Source of the DNA: Verrucomicrobiaceae bacterium
GTDB taxonomy: Bacteria > Verrucomicrobiota > Verrucomicrobiia > Verrucomicrobiales > Verrucomicrobiaceae
Reading direction: 5' to 3'
DNA length: 64,000 nt
Assembly: GCA_027486585.1 (NCBI GenBank)
Contig: JAIXOU010000134.1
Location: 1 to 64,000, forward strand
Shown: positions 42,189 to 51,649 of the stretch, piece after piece
Position numbering within the stretch: position 1 is the first letter of the stretch
Layout: every line of letters starts with the position of its first letter
The notes under the pieces: model-generated
What the model was told of the DNA's origin: nothing
Seen by the model: the letters and a program-made list of their open reading frames with translations, nothing else
Database searches by the model: none
Translations under genes and position numbers: made by a program

Positions 42189-42713
42189 ATGAGTGAATTT
42201 GAAGACATCCAGCGCCTGATCCGCCTCAAGAGATTTGAGGCTCCAAAAGAAGACTTCGTCGAGGACTTCCTGGCAAAGTTTCATGAGCGTCAGCGCTCTG
42301 AAATGCTACGCCAATCGTCCCTGAGTCTGCTCTGGGAGCGCGTGACGACGTATTTTGATGATCTTGTCGCTCCGCGTATGGTTCTAGTACCTGCGGTAGC
42401 CTGTGTTGGGCTTTTGGCCATCTGGGGCGCAATGAATATCGGCTCTAATAATGCCTCTGATGCCCCATTCAACCTAGCATCATCACAGCCAATGCCGGCT
42501 GTGATGCCTAAACAGCCTGCCTTTAGTGTGGATAGCCAACTGATCCGTGAAGTGGAAAATGACCGTGCTCTTGAGATCGAAGGCATCTTGCTGAGTCGCC
42601 ATTTTGAAACGGACAACACACTTCAGCCAGAGATCGTCGATGTCGTTAGTGTCTCTGGTTCTGCCTCCCCAGTTTCCGCAGAGCTGCAACCTGTGGCTGG
42701 CTTCAATCGCTAA
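42189..42713 (+). CDS. Putative anti-sigma/membrane partner of the ECF sigma factor
   Basis: The 174-aa protein has an Arg/Glu-rich N-terminal cytoplasmic region (about 1-58), one transmembrane helix (MVLVPAVACVGLLAIWGAMNI, in part LVPAVACVGLLAIWGAM, about 62-80) and an extracytoplasmic tail of about 90 residues. This is the layout of a membrane anti-sigma factor, but it lacks a recognisable zinc HxxxCxxC motif. Its last 11 bases overlap the convergent oxidoreductase gene. Confidence 0.6.
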   Translation: MSEFEDIQRLIRLKRFEAPKEDFVEDFLAKFHERQRSEMLRQSSLSLLWERVTTYFDDLVAPRMVLVPAVACVGLLAIWGAMNIGSNNASDAPFNLASSQPMPAVMPKQPAFSVDSQLIREVENDRALEIEGILLSRHFETDNTLQPEIVDVVSVSGSASPVSAELQPVAGFNR

Positions 42714-43545
42714 TCCGACCAATCACGGAAAAGTCGAGTTCGCCTTTTCCTTCTAGAACACCTGCGCGCATGGCCTCCGCTGTGCATTCAAGCGCAGGTG
42801 TTTTGATTTGAGCAGATGCTGCCAAACTGCGGGCAAAGTCGGCATCTTTGAGCATGTTTTGGAGTGAAAAATGTGGCTCGAAATCTCCACTTATGATGGT
42901 GGGCAGTTTCATGCCAATGAGAGTGCTGTAGTTGGCGTTGGCCTCCAAAGCTATTTTCAGGAGATCTAAGGACACACCTTGGCTTTGCGTGATGGCTACG
43001 GCCTCAGAAAGAGCCTTGAGGGTGATGGAGCTGACTAGATTCGTGACAATTTTGAGCACCATGGCATCGCCAATTTGGCCCAGGGGCAGTATTTTTTGCG
43101 AGCTAAGCTCGAGGATGGGGCGGGCGCGTTCGAGCAAAGCGGCGTCACCACCGACATAGTAGACGAGTTTGGCATTTTGAGCTGCCATCTTGCTGCCGGT
43201 GAACGGAGCATCGAGAAAGGCGGCACCGCTTTGCGCACAAAGCTCGGCCGCGGCAAGGGTGGCGGCTTTACTGACCGTGGCATGATTCATGACCAAATGG
43301 TCGCGGGTCAGCGCAGGCTGCAGACTACGCAGGGCAGAAAGCAGGGCCTCGTCATCGCGGACAAAAATCTGAATGATCTGTGCTGCTTCGGCGACGGCAC
43401 GTGGAGAGGTCATGAAATTGGCCTGCGAGCGCGGGCTGTGGCTCCAGGTGAAAACGTTTTGTCCGGCTTTTTTGACATTTTCAGCCACTCGACTGCCGAT
43501 GATGCCAAGGCCGATAATGCCGATGTTTTGGGAGGTGGGATTCAT
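42703..43545 (-). CDS. 3-hydroxyisobutyrate dehydrogenase-family oxidoreductase
   Basis: The 280-aa beta-hydroxyacid dehydrogenase has GIIGLGIIGSRVAENVKKAG (in part GLGIIGSRVAENVKKAG), FLDAPFTGSKMAAQNAKLVYYVGG (in part DAPFTGSKMAAQ) and the catalytic Lys in MVLKIVTNLVSS. It reduces or oxidises small 3-hydroxy acids or acts as a glyoxylate/succinic semialdehyde reductase. ATG 43545 matches the family start; a longer frame exists. Confidence 0.88.
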   Translation of the reverse strand: MNPTSQNIGIIGLGIIGSRVAENVKKAGQNVFTWSHSPRSQANFMTSPRAVAEAAQIIQIFVRDDEALLSALRSLQPALTRDHLVMNHATVSKAATLAAAELCAQSGAAFLDAPFTGSKMAAQNAKLVYYVGGDAALLERARPILELSSQKILPLGQIGDAMVLKIVTNLVSSITLKALSEAVAITQSQGVSLDLLKIALEANANYSTLIGMKLPTIISGDFEPHFSLQNMLKDADFARSLAASAQIKTPALECTAEAMRAGVLEGKGELDFSVIGRISD

Positions 43546-43646
43546 GCATAGTCTGTGCGGCGGGAGGAATCGTCTGGCAAGCATTCTGTGCTTTCCTTTG
43601 CGTCATCGCGACAGCCGCCTATGCATGGAGAACTTTTTATTCCACC

Positions 43647-44627
43647 ATGTCATCCTTCCGCACCCTCTTTGGCCAGTTGAAGACAGAAATGCAAAAAGCC
43701 ATCGTCGGCTATGATGGCCTGTTGGGAGATGTGCTCGTGGCGATCTTTTCGGGTGGCCATGTCTTGCTGGAAGGCGTTCCTGGACTGGGGAAGACCTTTC
43801 TGGTGCGCACGCTTTCGCAGGTGGTCGGCGTGGAGCCGGGCCGTGTGCAGTGCACGCCTGATTTGATGCCAGCGGATATTTTGGGCACTCACATCGTCAA
43901 TGAAAACGAGCAGGGACGGCGCGTGATGTTTTTTGAAAAAGGACCTGTCTTTAAAAATCTGCTGCTGGTGGATGAAATCAATCGTGCGACGCCAAAGACA
44001 CAGGCTGCTCTTCTGGAAGTCATGCAGGAGCGTGCGGTGACGACCGGTGGTGAGCGACATACGCTGCCAGAACCTTTCTTTGTACTGGCCACTCAGAATC
44101 CCATGGAGATGGAGGGCACCTATCCTCTGCCTGAGGCTCAGTTGGATCGCTTCATGTTTAAAATTCGGGTACCTTTCCCAGACTTGGATTCTCTGGTAGA
44201 GATCAGCCGCCGCACGACTGGATTTTCTGAGCCGACCATGAATGCGATCTGCACGGGAGCTGAGATTTTAAAGATTCAAAAAGAGCTGGCCCAGATGCCT
44301 GTGGCTGATCCTGTGGCACATTATGCCAGCCGATTGATTTTGGCCACGCACCCCGAGCAGCCGGGGGCATTGCCTGAGGTGAAACGTTTCGTCGCTTATG
44401 GCAGCAGCCCACGTGGACTTCAGAGTTTGATTCGTGGAGCCCGTGTCTGGGCTGCAGTGAACGGTGCTACCTCGGTCTCGACGGATGATATTCGTGCCAT
44501 CGCGCATGTGGCCTTGCGCCACCGTATTATCCTGAATTTTGAGGGTGAAGCTCAGCAGGTCAAAGTGGACGACATCATCACCAAGCTGCTGGAACAGATC
44601 AAGACCCCTGCGATGCAGGCAGCCTGA
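43647..44627 (+). CDS. MoxR-family AAA ATPase
   Basis: The 326-aa chaperone-like ATPase has Walker A EGVPGLGKT (42-50), Walker B LLLVDEINRATPKTQAALLEVMQE (in part LLLVDEINRA), sensor 1 FFVLATQNPMEMEGTYPLPEAQLDRF (in part VLATQNPME) and sensor 2 near the C-terminus (PSSPRGLQSLIRGAR, in part SPRGLQSLI). MoxR proteins act on VWA-domain partners, usually encoded next to them with DUF58. Here no DUF58 or VWA gene is adjacent; the BatA/VWA gene lies 15 kb away. Last 29 bases overlap the convergent phosphatase. Confidence 0.93.
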   Translation: MSSFRTLFGQLKTEMQKAIVGYDGLLGDVLVAIFSGGHVLLEGVPGLGKTFLVRTLSQVVGVEPGRVQCTPDLMPADILGTHIVNENEQGRRVMFFEKGPVFKNLLLVDEINRATPKTQAALLEVMQERAVTTGGERHTLPEPFFVLATQNPMEMEGTYPLPEAQLDRFMFKIRVPFPDLDSLVEISRRTTGFSEPTMNAICTGAEILKIQKELAQMPVADPVAHYASRLILATHPEQPGALPEVKRFVAYGSSPRGLQSLIRGARVWAAVNGATSVSTDDIRAIAHVALRHRIILNFEGEAQQVKVDDIITKLLEQIKTPAMQAA

Positions 44628-45330
44628 TGCTTTGGGTCGTCTCAGCGATGACTTCCATTTCGTCTAATTTCAGGGTGCGCTGTTCCCCTTTTTCGTTAGC
44701 CTGATAGATGGTGCCGGTTTCGACCTCTAAGCAGGTAAGCCAGCCTTGCCCATAAACCCAGGTATCAATGCAGATGGCAAAGGGTCTCACCGCAGGCCAT
44801 CCTGACTTTTGGGCGGTATGTCCGCAGATCATGGTCTTGCCTGAGACGTGAGGGAAGGCATCGCAAAAACGGGTCCAAAAGAGCCAGTCATCACTTTGGT
44901 CTCTCAAAGCATAGACGGAGTTCGCATTGGCATGAACGAAGAGATGTGTGGCATCCTCGTGATAGCGTAGACAGCGCTCGCTGAGAAACTCAACGTGTGC
45001 TTTGGGCACGGCTGACCAGGAAAGCTTGGTGGGGTCACCTGAGTAGGAGATCAGGGTCTCGGTGCCTCCTGCGGCCAACCAGCCTTTGGGGGCGATGCGT
45101 CCAGCCATGACCTCTAGAAAAAGAATTTCGTGATTGCCTGTGAGAGGCTTGAGCTGGGTCGTTTTTTCCAGACCAATAAGGAGGTCGATCACACCCTTGG
45201 AATCTGGGCCACGATCCACGTAATCGCCCAAAGTAACGAGTACATCGTTGGTCCCCGGTCGCACGGTGTTTAAGAGCGTGCGCAGGGCCGTAGAACAGCC
45301 GTGAATGTCTCCGATCACCAAGGTTCTCAT
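44599..45330 (-). CDS. PPP-family serine/threonine phosphatase
   Basis: The 243-aa metallophosphatase shows GDIHGC (7-12), GDYVDRGPDS (about 36-45), GNHE (about 64-67), a central HAN and the C-terminal ICGHTA, giving all di-metal ligands. Similar to PrpA/PrpB and to bis(5'-nucleosyl)-tetraphosphatase-like PPPs. Substrate could be a phosphoprotein or Ap4A. Divergent from the GlcF-like gene. Confidence 0.92.
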   Translation of the reverse strand: MRTLVIGDIHGCSTALRTLLNTVRPGTNDVLVTLGDYVDRGPDSKGVIDLLIGLEKTTQLKPLTGNHEILFLEVMAGRIAPKGWLAAGGTETLISYSGDPTKLSWSAVPKAHVEFLSERCLRYHEDATHLFVHANANSVYALRDQSDDWLFWTRFCDAFPHVSGKTMICGHTAQKSGWPAVRPFAICIDTWVYGQGWLTCLEVETGTIYQANEKGEQRTLKLDEMEVIAETTQSIRLPASQGS

Positions 45331-45422
45331 GATTTACTTTTGCTCGCATTGGGATGAGTGCAAGAGATCCCGTAAGGAAAGCATGACTTTCAGTGAAATG
45401 CTCTCCACTATTCCGCTCGCCA

Positions 45423-46754
45423 ATGAATTTACTCAAGTCGCTCGACTATTCAGTTCTCCAGCAATGCATGCATTGCGGAATGTGTCTGCCCACTTGCCCC
45501 ACTTACGTTGAAACCAAACGTGAGCGGAATAGCCCACGAGGGCGCATCTCCCTGATGCGTAGCGTGGCCGATGGTGAGCTGACGGTATCAAAGGAGTTTG
45601 CCGACGAAATGTATTACTGCCTAGGCTGTCTGGCCTGCCAGACGGCCTGCCCGGCTGGCGTCAATTATGCCGAGCTTTTTGAAACGGCCCGTGCTGAGGT
45701 GGAGCGTAGCGGGGTGCTGGATGCCCCGGAACGTGGCTTCTGGCGTTGGTTGACGCTGAGTGTGCTGTTCATGCATCCGCGTCTGCTGCGCTTGGCAGGT
45801 TGGGGACTGCGCCATTGGCAGCAATCGGGACTGGATCGCCTCATGCGTCGAGTAAAGTTTTTTGGCTTGTTGCCAAAGCATCTGCGCGATCTGGAACCGC
45901 AAACGCCACAAGTTGCAGCAGCTTTTTCAGACTCACTCATTGCGCCGTTTGAGTCGCCGAAAGAGAAATCGACGTATCGTGTCGGTCTTCTCACCGGTTG
46001 CATTCAGGACCTGGCCTTTTCCAATGTGAATCGAGATACGGCCGATGTCCTGCTGGCCAACGGTTGTGATGTCATCACGCCCCGCGCGCAGTCCTGCTGT
46101 GGCTCACTCCATGCACACAATGGTGCGGTCGAACTGGCACGTGAACTGGCTCGACGCCAGATCGACAGCTTTGATCTCGATAACCTGGACGCCGTCATCA
46201 CCAATGCAGGTGGCTGCGGTGCCCATTTGAAGCAGTATGGACATCTTCTCCATGAAGATCCGTTTTATGCGGCCAAAGCCCGACAATGGGATCGGAAGGT
46301 GAAGGATATCCATGAATGGATGGCTCACATCGGCATTCGTAAGCCTGAACAAGGAGCTGGTGTGGCTGAAGTGACCTACCATGAGAGCTGCCACCTTTGC
46401 CACGGTCAAAAAGTCACCTCACAGCCGCGACAGATGCTGCAAGCCATTCCTGGGCTTGTTTTAAAGGAAATGCCTGAGAGCAACTGGTGCTGTGGGAGCG
46501 CTGGGATTTACAATATCACTCAGCCAGAGCAGTCCGCCAAACTGCTGAAACGAAAAGTCGCCAATATCGAAAGCACCCAAGCTGTCGTCGTCGCCACCTC
46601 CAATCCCGGCTGTCATTTGCAGCTCGTTAACGGACTTCAGGGCAGAGCAGCTGTCACCCAACCTGTGACCCTTTTGGCCAAAGCCTACCGCGCCGAGATC
46701 TTAAATGAATCATCATCTAGTGTTTCCCCGTCATTGCATTCAGTGGAATTCTGA
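45423..46754 (+). CDS. glcF: Glycolate oxidase iron-sulfur subunit-like (GlcF family)
   Basis: The 443-aa protein carries two 4Fe-4S ferredoxin motifs, CMHCGMCLPTCP (C15, C18, C21, C25) and CLGCLACQTACP (C66, C69, C72, C76), then two CCG domains (SCCGSLHAHNG; HESCHLCHG; NWCCGSAG). This is the electron-transfer subunit of glycolate or lactate oxidation. No glcD or glcE gene follows, so its flavin partner is elsewhere. ATG 45423 chosen; a GTG 30 bases upstream is possible. Confidence 0.88.
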   Translation: MNLLKSLDYSVLQQCMHCGMCLPTCPTYVETKRERNSPRGRISLMRSVADGELTVSKEFADEMYYCLGCLACQTACPAGVNYAELFETARAEVERSGVLDAPERGFWRWLTLSVLFMHPRLLRLAGWGLRHWQQSGLDRLMRRVKFFGLLPKHLRDLEPQTPQVAAAFSDSLIAPFESPKEKSTYRVGLLTGCIQDLAFSNVNRDTADVLLANGCDVITPRAQSCCGSLHAHNGAVELARELARRQIDSFDLDNLDAVITNAGGCGAHLKQYGHLLHEDPFYAAKARQWDRKVKDIHEWMAHIGIRKPEQGAGVAEVTYHESCHLCHGQKVTSQPRQMLQAIPGLVLKEMPESNWCCGSAGIYNITQPEQSAKLLKRKVANIESTQAVVVATSNPGCHLQLVNGLQGRAAVTQPVTLLAKAYRAEILNESSSSVSPSLHSVEF

Positions 46755-46780
46755 GCGATTCCATCTCAACCTTCATTCTC

Positions 46781-47683
46781 ATGCATCTCCCCGGCATCTC
46801 CCTCGCCCGCTTCACCCTGATGGGCTTCCTCGGTTCACTGACACTGGCGGTCAGTTTTGCGCAGACTCCTGAGGCTGTTGTTTCGCCTAAATTGCCAGTG
46901 CCGCCAAAGCCGGGTGCTGAAGGTGGTAAGACGCCCATCCCAGAAGATCTCATCGGTGATGAGCATGTCCGTGAGGAATTCGGCGTCAATGAATTCACCA
47001 CGCCCAGCATTCGTAAGCTCTTTGAAATGCTGGATGGACTCGGCAAGCTCTCCTATGACAATCTGAAGCGGCCGATCAATCGCCAGACACCTTCGGACCG
47101 TGTGCTTGTCTCCTTGGGACTTGGCACACTGATCGCTGATGGTTTCCTTATCGTGCAATGTGAAAAGGTAGAGGCCATGGAAGATGTTGGTCGTGCTCTG
47201 ATTAAATACGCCAAGGTCATCGGGGCCGGTGCCCGCATGAACCGCCATACGCAGAGTCTTTTTGAGCATAGCATTGATGGAAACTGGGATAACCTACGCA
47301 GCGAGCTGGCCTTAACTCAAGCCGATGTAGAAGCTGAAATGGTTCAGCTGCGTGATGTCGATATCGCGCATCTGGTCAGCCTCGGTGGCTGGCTGCGTGC
47401 TTTTGAAATTGCCACACGCAGCGTTGCTGACAATTACACGGAAGAAAAAACCCGCCGACTCATACGCCCTGACATCGCTGAATATTATGCGGCTGGCCTG
47501 GCTAATCTGAGCCCTGCGCATCAGGCCAATCCAACGCTCAAAGCTCTGCAAGAAGGCCTGGCTGCTCTGACTCCGCTGATGGTGGCTCCTGAAGGCAAAG
47601 GTCTCACCGCTGAGCAGGCTACGGCCTTAGCTGAAAAAGCCGCAGTGCTTTCTCACATCGTGACTGATCCGATGAATAAGTGA
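46781..47683 (+). CDS. Secreted helical protein of unknown function
   Basis: The 300-aa product has a signal peptide (FTLMGFLGSLTLAVSFA), a Pro/Lys-rich linker and a mostly helical body. No motif known to me; KRPINRQTPSDRVLVSLGLGTLIADGF (in part TPSDRVLVSLGLGTLIADGF) looks like the most conserved part. Lies 26 bases after the GlcF-like gene and 30 bases before the next gene. Confidence 0.6.
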   Translation: MHLPGISLARFTLMGFLGSLTLAVSFAQTPEAVVSPKLPVPPKPGAEGGKTPIPEDLIGDEHVREEFGVNEFTTPSIRKLFEMLDGLGKLSYDNLKRPINRQTPSDRVLVSLGLGTLIADGFLIVQCEKVEAMEDVGRALIKYAKVIGAGARMNRHTQSLFEHSIDGNWDNLRSELALTQADVEAEMVQLRDVDIAHLVSLGGWLRAFEIATRSVADNYTEEKTRRLIRPDIAEYYAAGLANLSPAHQANPTLKALQEGLAALTPLMVAPEGKGLTAEQATALAEKAAVLSHIVTDPMNK

Positions 47684-47713
47684 TCTGTTAGCGATACCCC
47701 TCCACCTTTTATC

Positions 47714-48184
47714 ATGGCACAACTTTCCCCCGAACAACTGGCCCACGTCGAACAATGGGCCTCTGATGGCGCTAACCTGAATCAGGTCCAAGATCGACTG
47801 CGTTCAGAATTTGGCATCAATCTAACTTACCTCGATGCCCGCCTTCTCATGCTGGATATCGGCGTGAGAATCAAGGATCGTCCGAAGGAAGTGATCAAAG
47901 CGCCAGAGCCTGCTTCTGCACCAGATAACCTGGATGAAGGTGTGGATGGCCTTGAAGACCTGCCCGCAGGTTCTGTGAAACTGGTGGCCGATCATATCAC
48001 CATTCCTGGTGCCATCATCAGCGGGAAAGTCAGCTTTAGCGATGGTCAGTTAGCTTCTTGGCATATGGACCAAACAGGCCGTCTGGCTTTGACCGGTGCG
48101 CCAAAGGGCTACCAGCCACCAGCTGCCGACATTCCACTCTTCCAGCAGCAGCTTGATTTGCTGATGCAGCAGGCGGGGATTTAA
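47714..48184 (+). CDS. Conserved hypothetical protein
   Basis: The 156-aa protein starts with a helix-turn-helix-like segment (EQLAHVEQWASDGANLNQVQDRL, in part DGANLNQVQDRLRSEFG; about 8-35) and ends with a beta-rich part (LVADHITIPGAIISGKVSFSDGQ, in part ITIPGAIISGKVSFSDG). The helical start may be DNA binding, but this is weak. No signal peptide. Last four bases overlap the convergent PQQ-propeller gene. Similar proteins seem common in Verrucomicrobia. Confidence 0.6.
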   Translation: MAQLSPEQLAHVEQWASDGANLNQVQDRLRSEFGINLTYLDARLLMLDIGVRIKDRPKEVIKAPEPASAPDNLDEGVDGLEDLPAGSVKLVADHITIPGAIISGKVSFSDGQLASWHMDQTGRLALTGAPKGYQPPAADIPLFQQQLDLLMQQAGI

Positions 48185-49383
48185 GGTTTAGTTGCCGGTG
48201 CTGAAGTTGGAGCTGCGGATTTAAAGGAATACAAACTGCCGTCGTCCGCACCCACGATCACATAATCTCCGGCTACGGCGGGAGAGGTCTTGATGGGAGC
48301 CCCGATCTCGTTTTGCCAGACCTCTTTGCCGTCTTTCACATCCAAGGCATAGAGGTAGCCGTCGTCACTGCCAAACAGCGCCACTTTACCAGCGCAGATG
48401 ACGGCGCTGCTATCGATCCGGTCCCGGCAGCGGAACTCCCACAAAGCCTTGCCTGTCGTGCGGTCGATGGCGTGAAAACGCTTGTCGCGTCCTCCACAAA
48501 AGACCGTCTTTTCCCAAATGGCAGGTGCCGCATAGAACTCGAATTCACGTTCGCCATATTCCCAGATTTTAGCGCCATCGGTCAGGCTATAGGCACCGAC
48601 ACGATTGCCGTAATGAGAGACATAAATCACGCCATCTGAGATCGCCACATTGTTACCGATATAGGAGCCGACTTCGATCTGTCGCACCTCTTTTCCTGTG
48701 GTGACATCATGCACATGCATCACGCTATCGCAGCCGCCAAAGACGACCATGCCATCTCCAACGGCAGAGCCTCCATTGATGTAGTAGCCTGTCTCGGCTG
48801 CCCAGTCTTGTTTGCCGGTCTTGGCGTCCAAGCAATAGACCTTGTAATCGTAGCTGCCGATCAGGATCTTTTGAATTTGCGTTTTAGGATCTGTCCAGAC
48901 ATTGGCTGCGGCATGGATCTCCGCATCGGTTTCATACTTCCAGGCTTCCTTGCCTGTGTCCGCGTTCCAGGCATAGACAAAGCCATCCTGGCAGCCCACC
49001 ACCACCAGATCCCCTGCAAAAGCTGCCGCGCCATCAAAGGCTCCCTTGGCTTCTACTGCCCAGATCTTTTCACCGTTGGCAAGATTCAGGCATTCGAACT
49101 TTCCATCCTTGCAGCCTGCATAGACTTTGCCCTCACGCACCACGGCACTGCTGACGAGCATTTCAGCCTGTCCTTTCGGCTTTTCCATCATCTGATGCTG
49201 CCAGGCCAGCTCCAGCGGAAATCGCAACGCCACTAGCGATACCCCCGTCATGGCCTCATTGCCCCGAGAGTGAATCCATTCACCCGTCGTTTGCACTGGG
49301 GCTGTGACTTGCGCAGAGGAGATTTGGGTCAGAAGGCAGCAGAGAAAAAGAAGACGAAACATGGGATAGCAAAAACGTTTCAT
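48181..49383 (-). CDS. Secreted PQQ-type beta-propeller protein
   Basis: The 400-aa product has a signal peptide (FRLLFLCCLLTQISSA) and seven or more outer-membrane-assembly-like PQQ repeats (VVVGCQDGFVYAWNADTGKEAW, in part DGFVYAWNADTGKEAWKYE; SDDGYLYALDVKDGKEVW, in part YLYALDVKDGKEVW). It resembles BamB/quinoprotein propellers, without a visible PQQ-ligand cofactor set, so a structural or binding role is likely. Start is uncertain: ATG at 49404, 49383 or 49362; 49383 gives the basic residues before the hydrophobic core. Confidence 0.8.
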   Translation of the reverse strand: MKRFCYPMFRLLFLCCLLTQISSAQVTAPVQTTGEWIHSRGNEAMTGVSLVALRFPLELAWQHQMMEKPKGQAEMLVSSAVVREGKVYAGCKDGKFECLNLANGEKIWAVEAKGAFDGAAAFAGDLVVVGCQDGFVYAWNADTGKEAWKYETDAEIHAAANVWTDPKTQIQKILIGSYDYKVYCLDAKTGKQDWAAETGYYINGGSAVGDGMVVFGGCDSVMHVHDVTTGKEVRQIEVGSYIGNNVAISDGVIYVSHYGNRVGAYSLTDGAKIWEYGEREFEFYAAPAIWEKTVFCGGRDKRFHAIDRTTGKALWEFRCRDRIDSSAVICAGKVALFGSDDGYLYALDVKDGKEVWQNEIGAPIKTSPAVAGDYVIVGADDGSLYSFKSAAPTSAPATKP

Positions 49384-49472
49384 TCCTAGCCTAAATTGCT
49401 CCATCCTGATCTATTGATGAAAGTCACAGGAGCGTGTCATGGATAGGCTAAGCTAAACGGGATGAGATTAGG

Positions 49473-51581
49473 TTAGCACGCGAGGTTCAGTCCTAGCATG
49501 CCTTTAGCCAATCGCAGACAAACAAGGCTGTGGGCTTTGAGTGGAAAGCTGGAGGCTCCAGGGATCAAGGGTGGTTCGTCTGTCGGGAATGCCGTACTTT
49601 GGGCCGTATCATAGACCAACTGCCAGTGAGAGTCCTTTGTGCCTGGAACAATGAATCCCTGTGGTAAGTCACCGCGATTGAAGAGAAAAACCAATGGTGA
49701 AGAGGCCGCGAGTAATGCACCGAACAGCGTGCGTGAGGGATCATGCCATTCGTCGTGGCAGAGGAGGCTGCCATTGCCCTCTAGCCAGGCGACATCTGGT
49801 ATGCCACTGACCGGACTGAAGGTGCCATCAAAGTAAGTGGTTCTTTTTAATTCAGGCGTACTCCGGCGCAAAGCGATGATCTGGCGGGTGAAGGTCAACA
49901 TGTCCTCGTCGCACTGAGTCCAGTCGATCCAGCTTAGCTCGTTGTCCTGACAGTAAGCATTGTTATTGCCCTTTTGACTGCGGCCACGCTCGTCTCCCGC
50001 ATTGATAAAGGGCACACCGACCGAAGTCATCAGGGTGGCTAGCAGACTGCGGCGGAGTCGCGCGCGCAGACGCAGCACTCGGCTGTCATCAGTGACGCCT
50101 TCGACACCGCAACTGACACTATGATTGTGATTGTCACCATCACGATTTTCCTCACCATTGGCTTCGTTATGCTTGCTGGCATAACTCACCAGATCCAGCA
50201 GAGTGAAGCCATCATGAGAGGTGAGAAAATTGATGCTGCTCAGGGCTGGTCTCTGGGTGCTGCCATAAATGTCCTGACTGCCGCAGAGACGCTTGGCAAA
50301 TTCAGCGGTGCTGCCATCATCGCCCGCCCAAAAGCGCCGCACCGTGTCACGGTACTTGCCATTGAGTTCACGCCAGGGTTCTGGGAAAGCACCGACCTGA
50401 TAGCTGTCCATGCGCATGATGTCCCAAGGCTCGGCGATCAGCTTCACCTGTGATAAAATCGGATCTTGGGCTACAGCGGAGAGGAATTGGCAGTTGGCAT
50501 CAAAGTTATCATGATGATCACGGGCCACCGTCACGGCTAGGTCAAAGCGGAAACCGTCCACATGCATCTCAGTCACCCAGTAGCGCAGGCTATCCATGAT
50601 CAGCTTCAGGCCGGGGGCGCTTGCTGAATCCACCGCATTGCCACAGCCTGTGACATTGATGTAATTCGATCCATGTTCGTCAAATGTATGCCGATAATAC
50701 ATGCGGTCATCCAAGCCGCGCAGCATCAGCGTGGGGCCGCGCTCATCACCTTCGGCGGTGTGATTGTAAACCACATCCATGATCACCTCGATCCCAGCCT
50801 TATGCAATGCTTTGATCATGTCCTTAAACTCGCGGATCATGGCCTGCGGATCTTGGGCCGCAGCATACTCAGCGTGTGGGGCAAAAAAGCCGATGGTATT
50901 GTAGCCCCAGTAATTGGTGAGACCTTTTTCCAAAAGAAATTGATCGTCGAGGTGCTGATGCACTGGTAGCAACTGCAGGCTGGTGACTCCCAACTCCTTG
51001 AGGTATTGAATGACCTTCGGGTGCCCTAGTCCAGCATAGGTTCCGCGAATCTCCTCTGGCACTTCGGGATGGCGCTGGGTAAAGCCTTTGACGTGTAATT
51101 CATAAATGATCGTATCCTGCCAGGGCACCTTCGGCAGGACATCTCCCTGCCAGTCATAATGGCCATCCACGACCACCGATTTCAGGGCCTCCGACCCATT
51201 GTCGTGGGCCCCAGGGAAGCTGTGCGGTCCATTCGTGCTTAGCATGCTGCTAGCTCCGTTCGCCTGTCCGACGATGGCCCGGGCATAAGGATCCAGTAGC
51301 AGCTTATGGGGATTGTAGCGCAAAGCATTCTGCGGCATCCATGGTCCATGAGCGCGGTAACCATAGAGCTGACCTGATTTTGCCTCAGGCACAAACACAT
51401 GCCAGATGTCCTTTTCGCCTCGACTCATTCTAACTCGAGCGGTTTCCTGCGCGGGATTGGCTGCCTCGTAAAGGCAGAGATCCAGCATGGTGGCATGGCG
51501 GGAAAAAACGCAGAAATGTACGCCAGCCTCAGTGATGAACACACCAGGAGTCGAGGTGAAGCAAGCGGGGATAGTGGACAT
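49473..51581 (-). CDS. glgX: Glycogen debranching enzyme
   Basis: The 702-aa GH13_11 enzyme hydrolyses alpha-1,6 links in limit dextrins. N-terminal CBM48-like domain (GVHFCVFSRHATMLDLCLYE, in part FCVFSRHATMLDL), catalytic barrel with VVYNHTAEG, the nucleophile D347 in DGFRFDLA, acid E384 in IAEPWD and D457 in SHDG. AGDERGRSQKGNNNAYCQDNE (in part GDERGRSQKGNNNAYC) is typical of GlgX/isoamylase. No other glycogen gene is adjacent. Confidence 0.95.
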   Translation of the reverse strand: MSTIPACFTSTPGVFITEAGVHFCVFSRHATMLDLCLYEAANPAQETARVRMSRGEKDIWHVFVPEAKSGQLYGYRAHGPWMPQNALRYNPHKLLLDPYARAIVGQANGASSMLSTNGPHSFPGAHDNGSEALKSVVVDGHYDWQGDVLPKVPWQDTIIYELHVKGFTQRHPEVPEEIRGTYAGLGHPKVIQYLKELGVTSLQLLPVHQHLDDQFLLEKGLTNYWGYNTIGFFAPHAEYAAAQDPQAMIREFKDMIKALHKAGIEVIMDVVYNHTAEGDERGPTLMLRGLDDRMYYRHTFDEHGSNYINVTGCGNAVDSASAPGLKLIMDSLRYWVTEMHVDGFRFDLAVTVARDHHDNFDANCQFLSAVAQDPILSQVKLIAEPWDIMRMDSYQVGAFPEPWRELNGKYRDTVRRFWAGDDGSTAEFAKRLCGSQDIYGSTQRPALSSINFLTSHDGFTLLDLVSYASKHNEANGEENRDGDNHNHSVSCGVEGVTDDSRVLRLRARLRRSLLATLMTSVGVPFINAGDERGRSQKGNNNAYCQDNELSWIDWTQCDEDMLTFTRQIIALRRSTPELKRTTYFDGTFSPVSGIPDVAWLEGNGSLLCHDEWHDPSRTLFGALLAASSPLVFLFNRGDLPQGFIVPGTKDSHWQLVYDTAQSTAFPTDEPPLIPGASSFPLKAHSLVCLRLAKGMLGLNLAC

Positions 51582-51649
51582 GTGGTTTGCCCTTCATGAA
51601 GCAGAAGCCACGCCGTTGCACGTAGGAAAATAGGAGAACTTGAGGCGGA

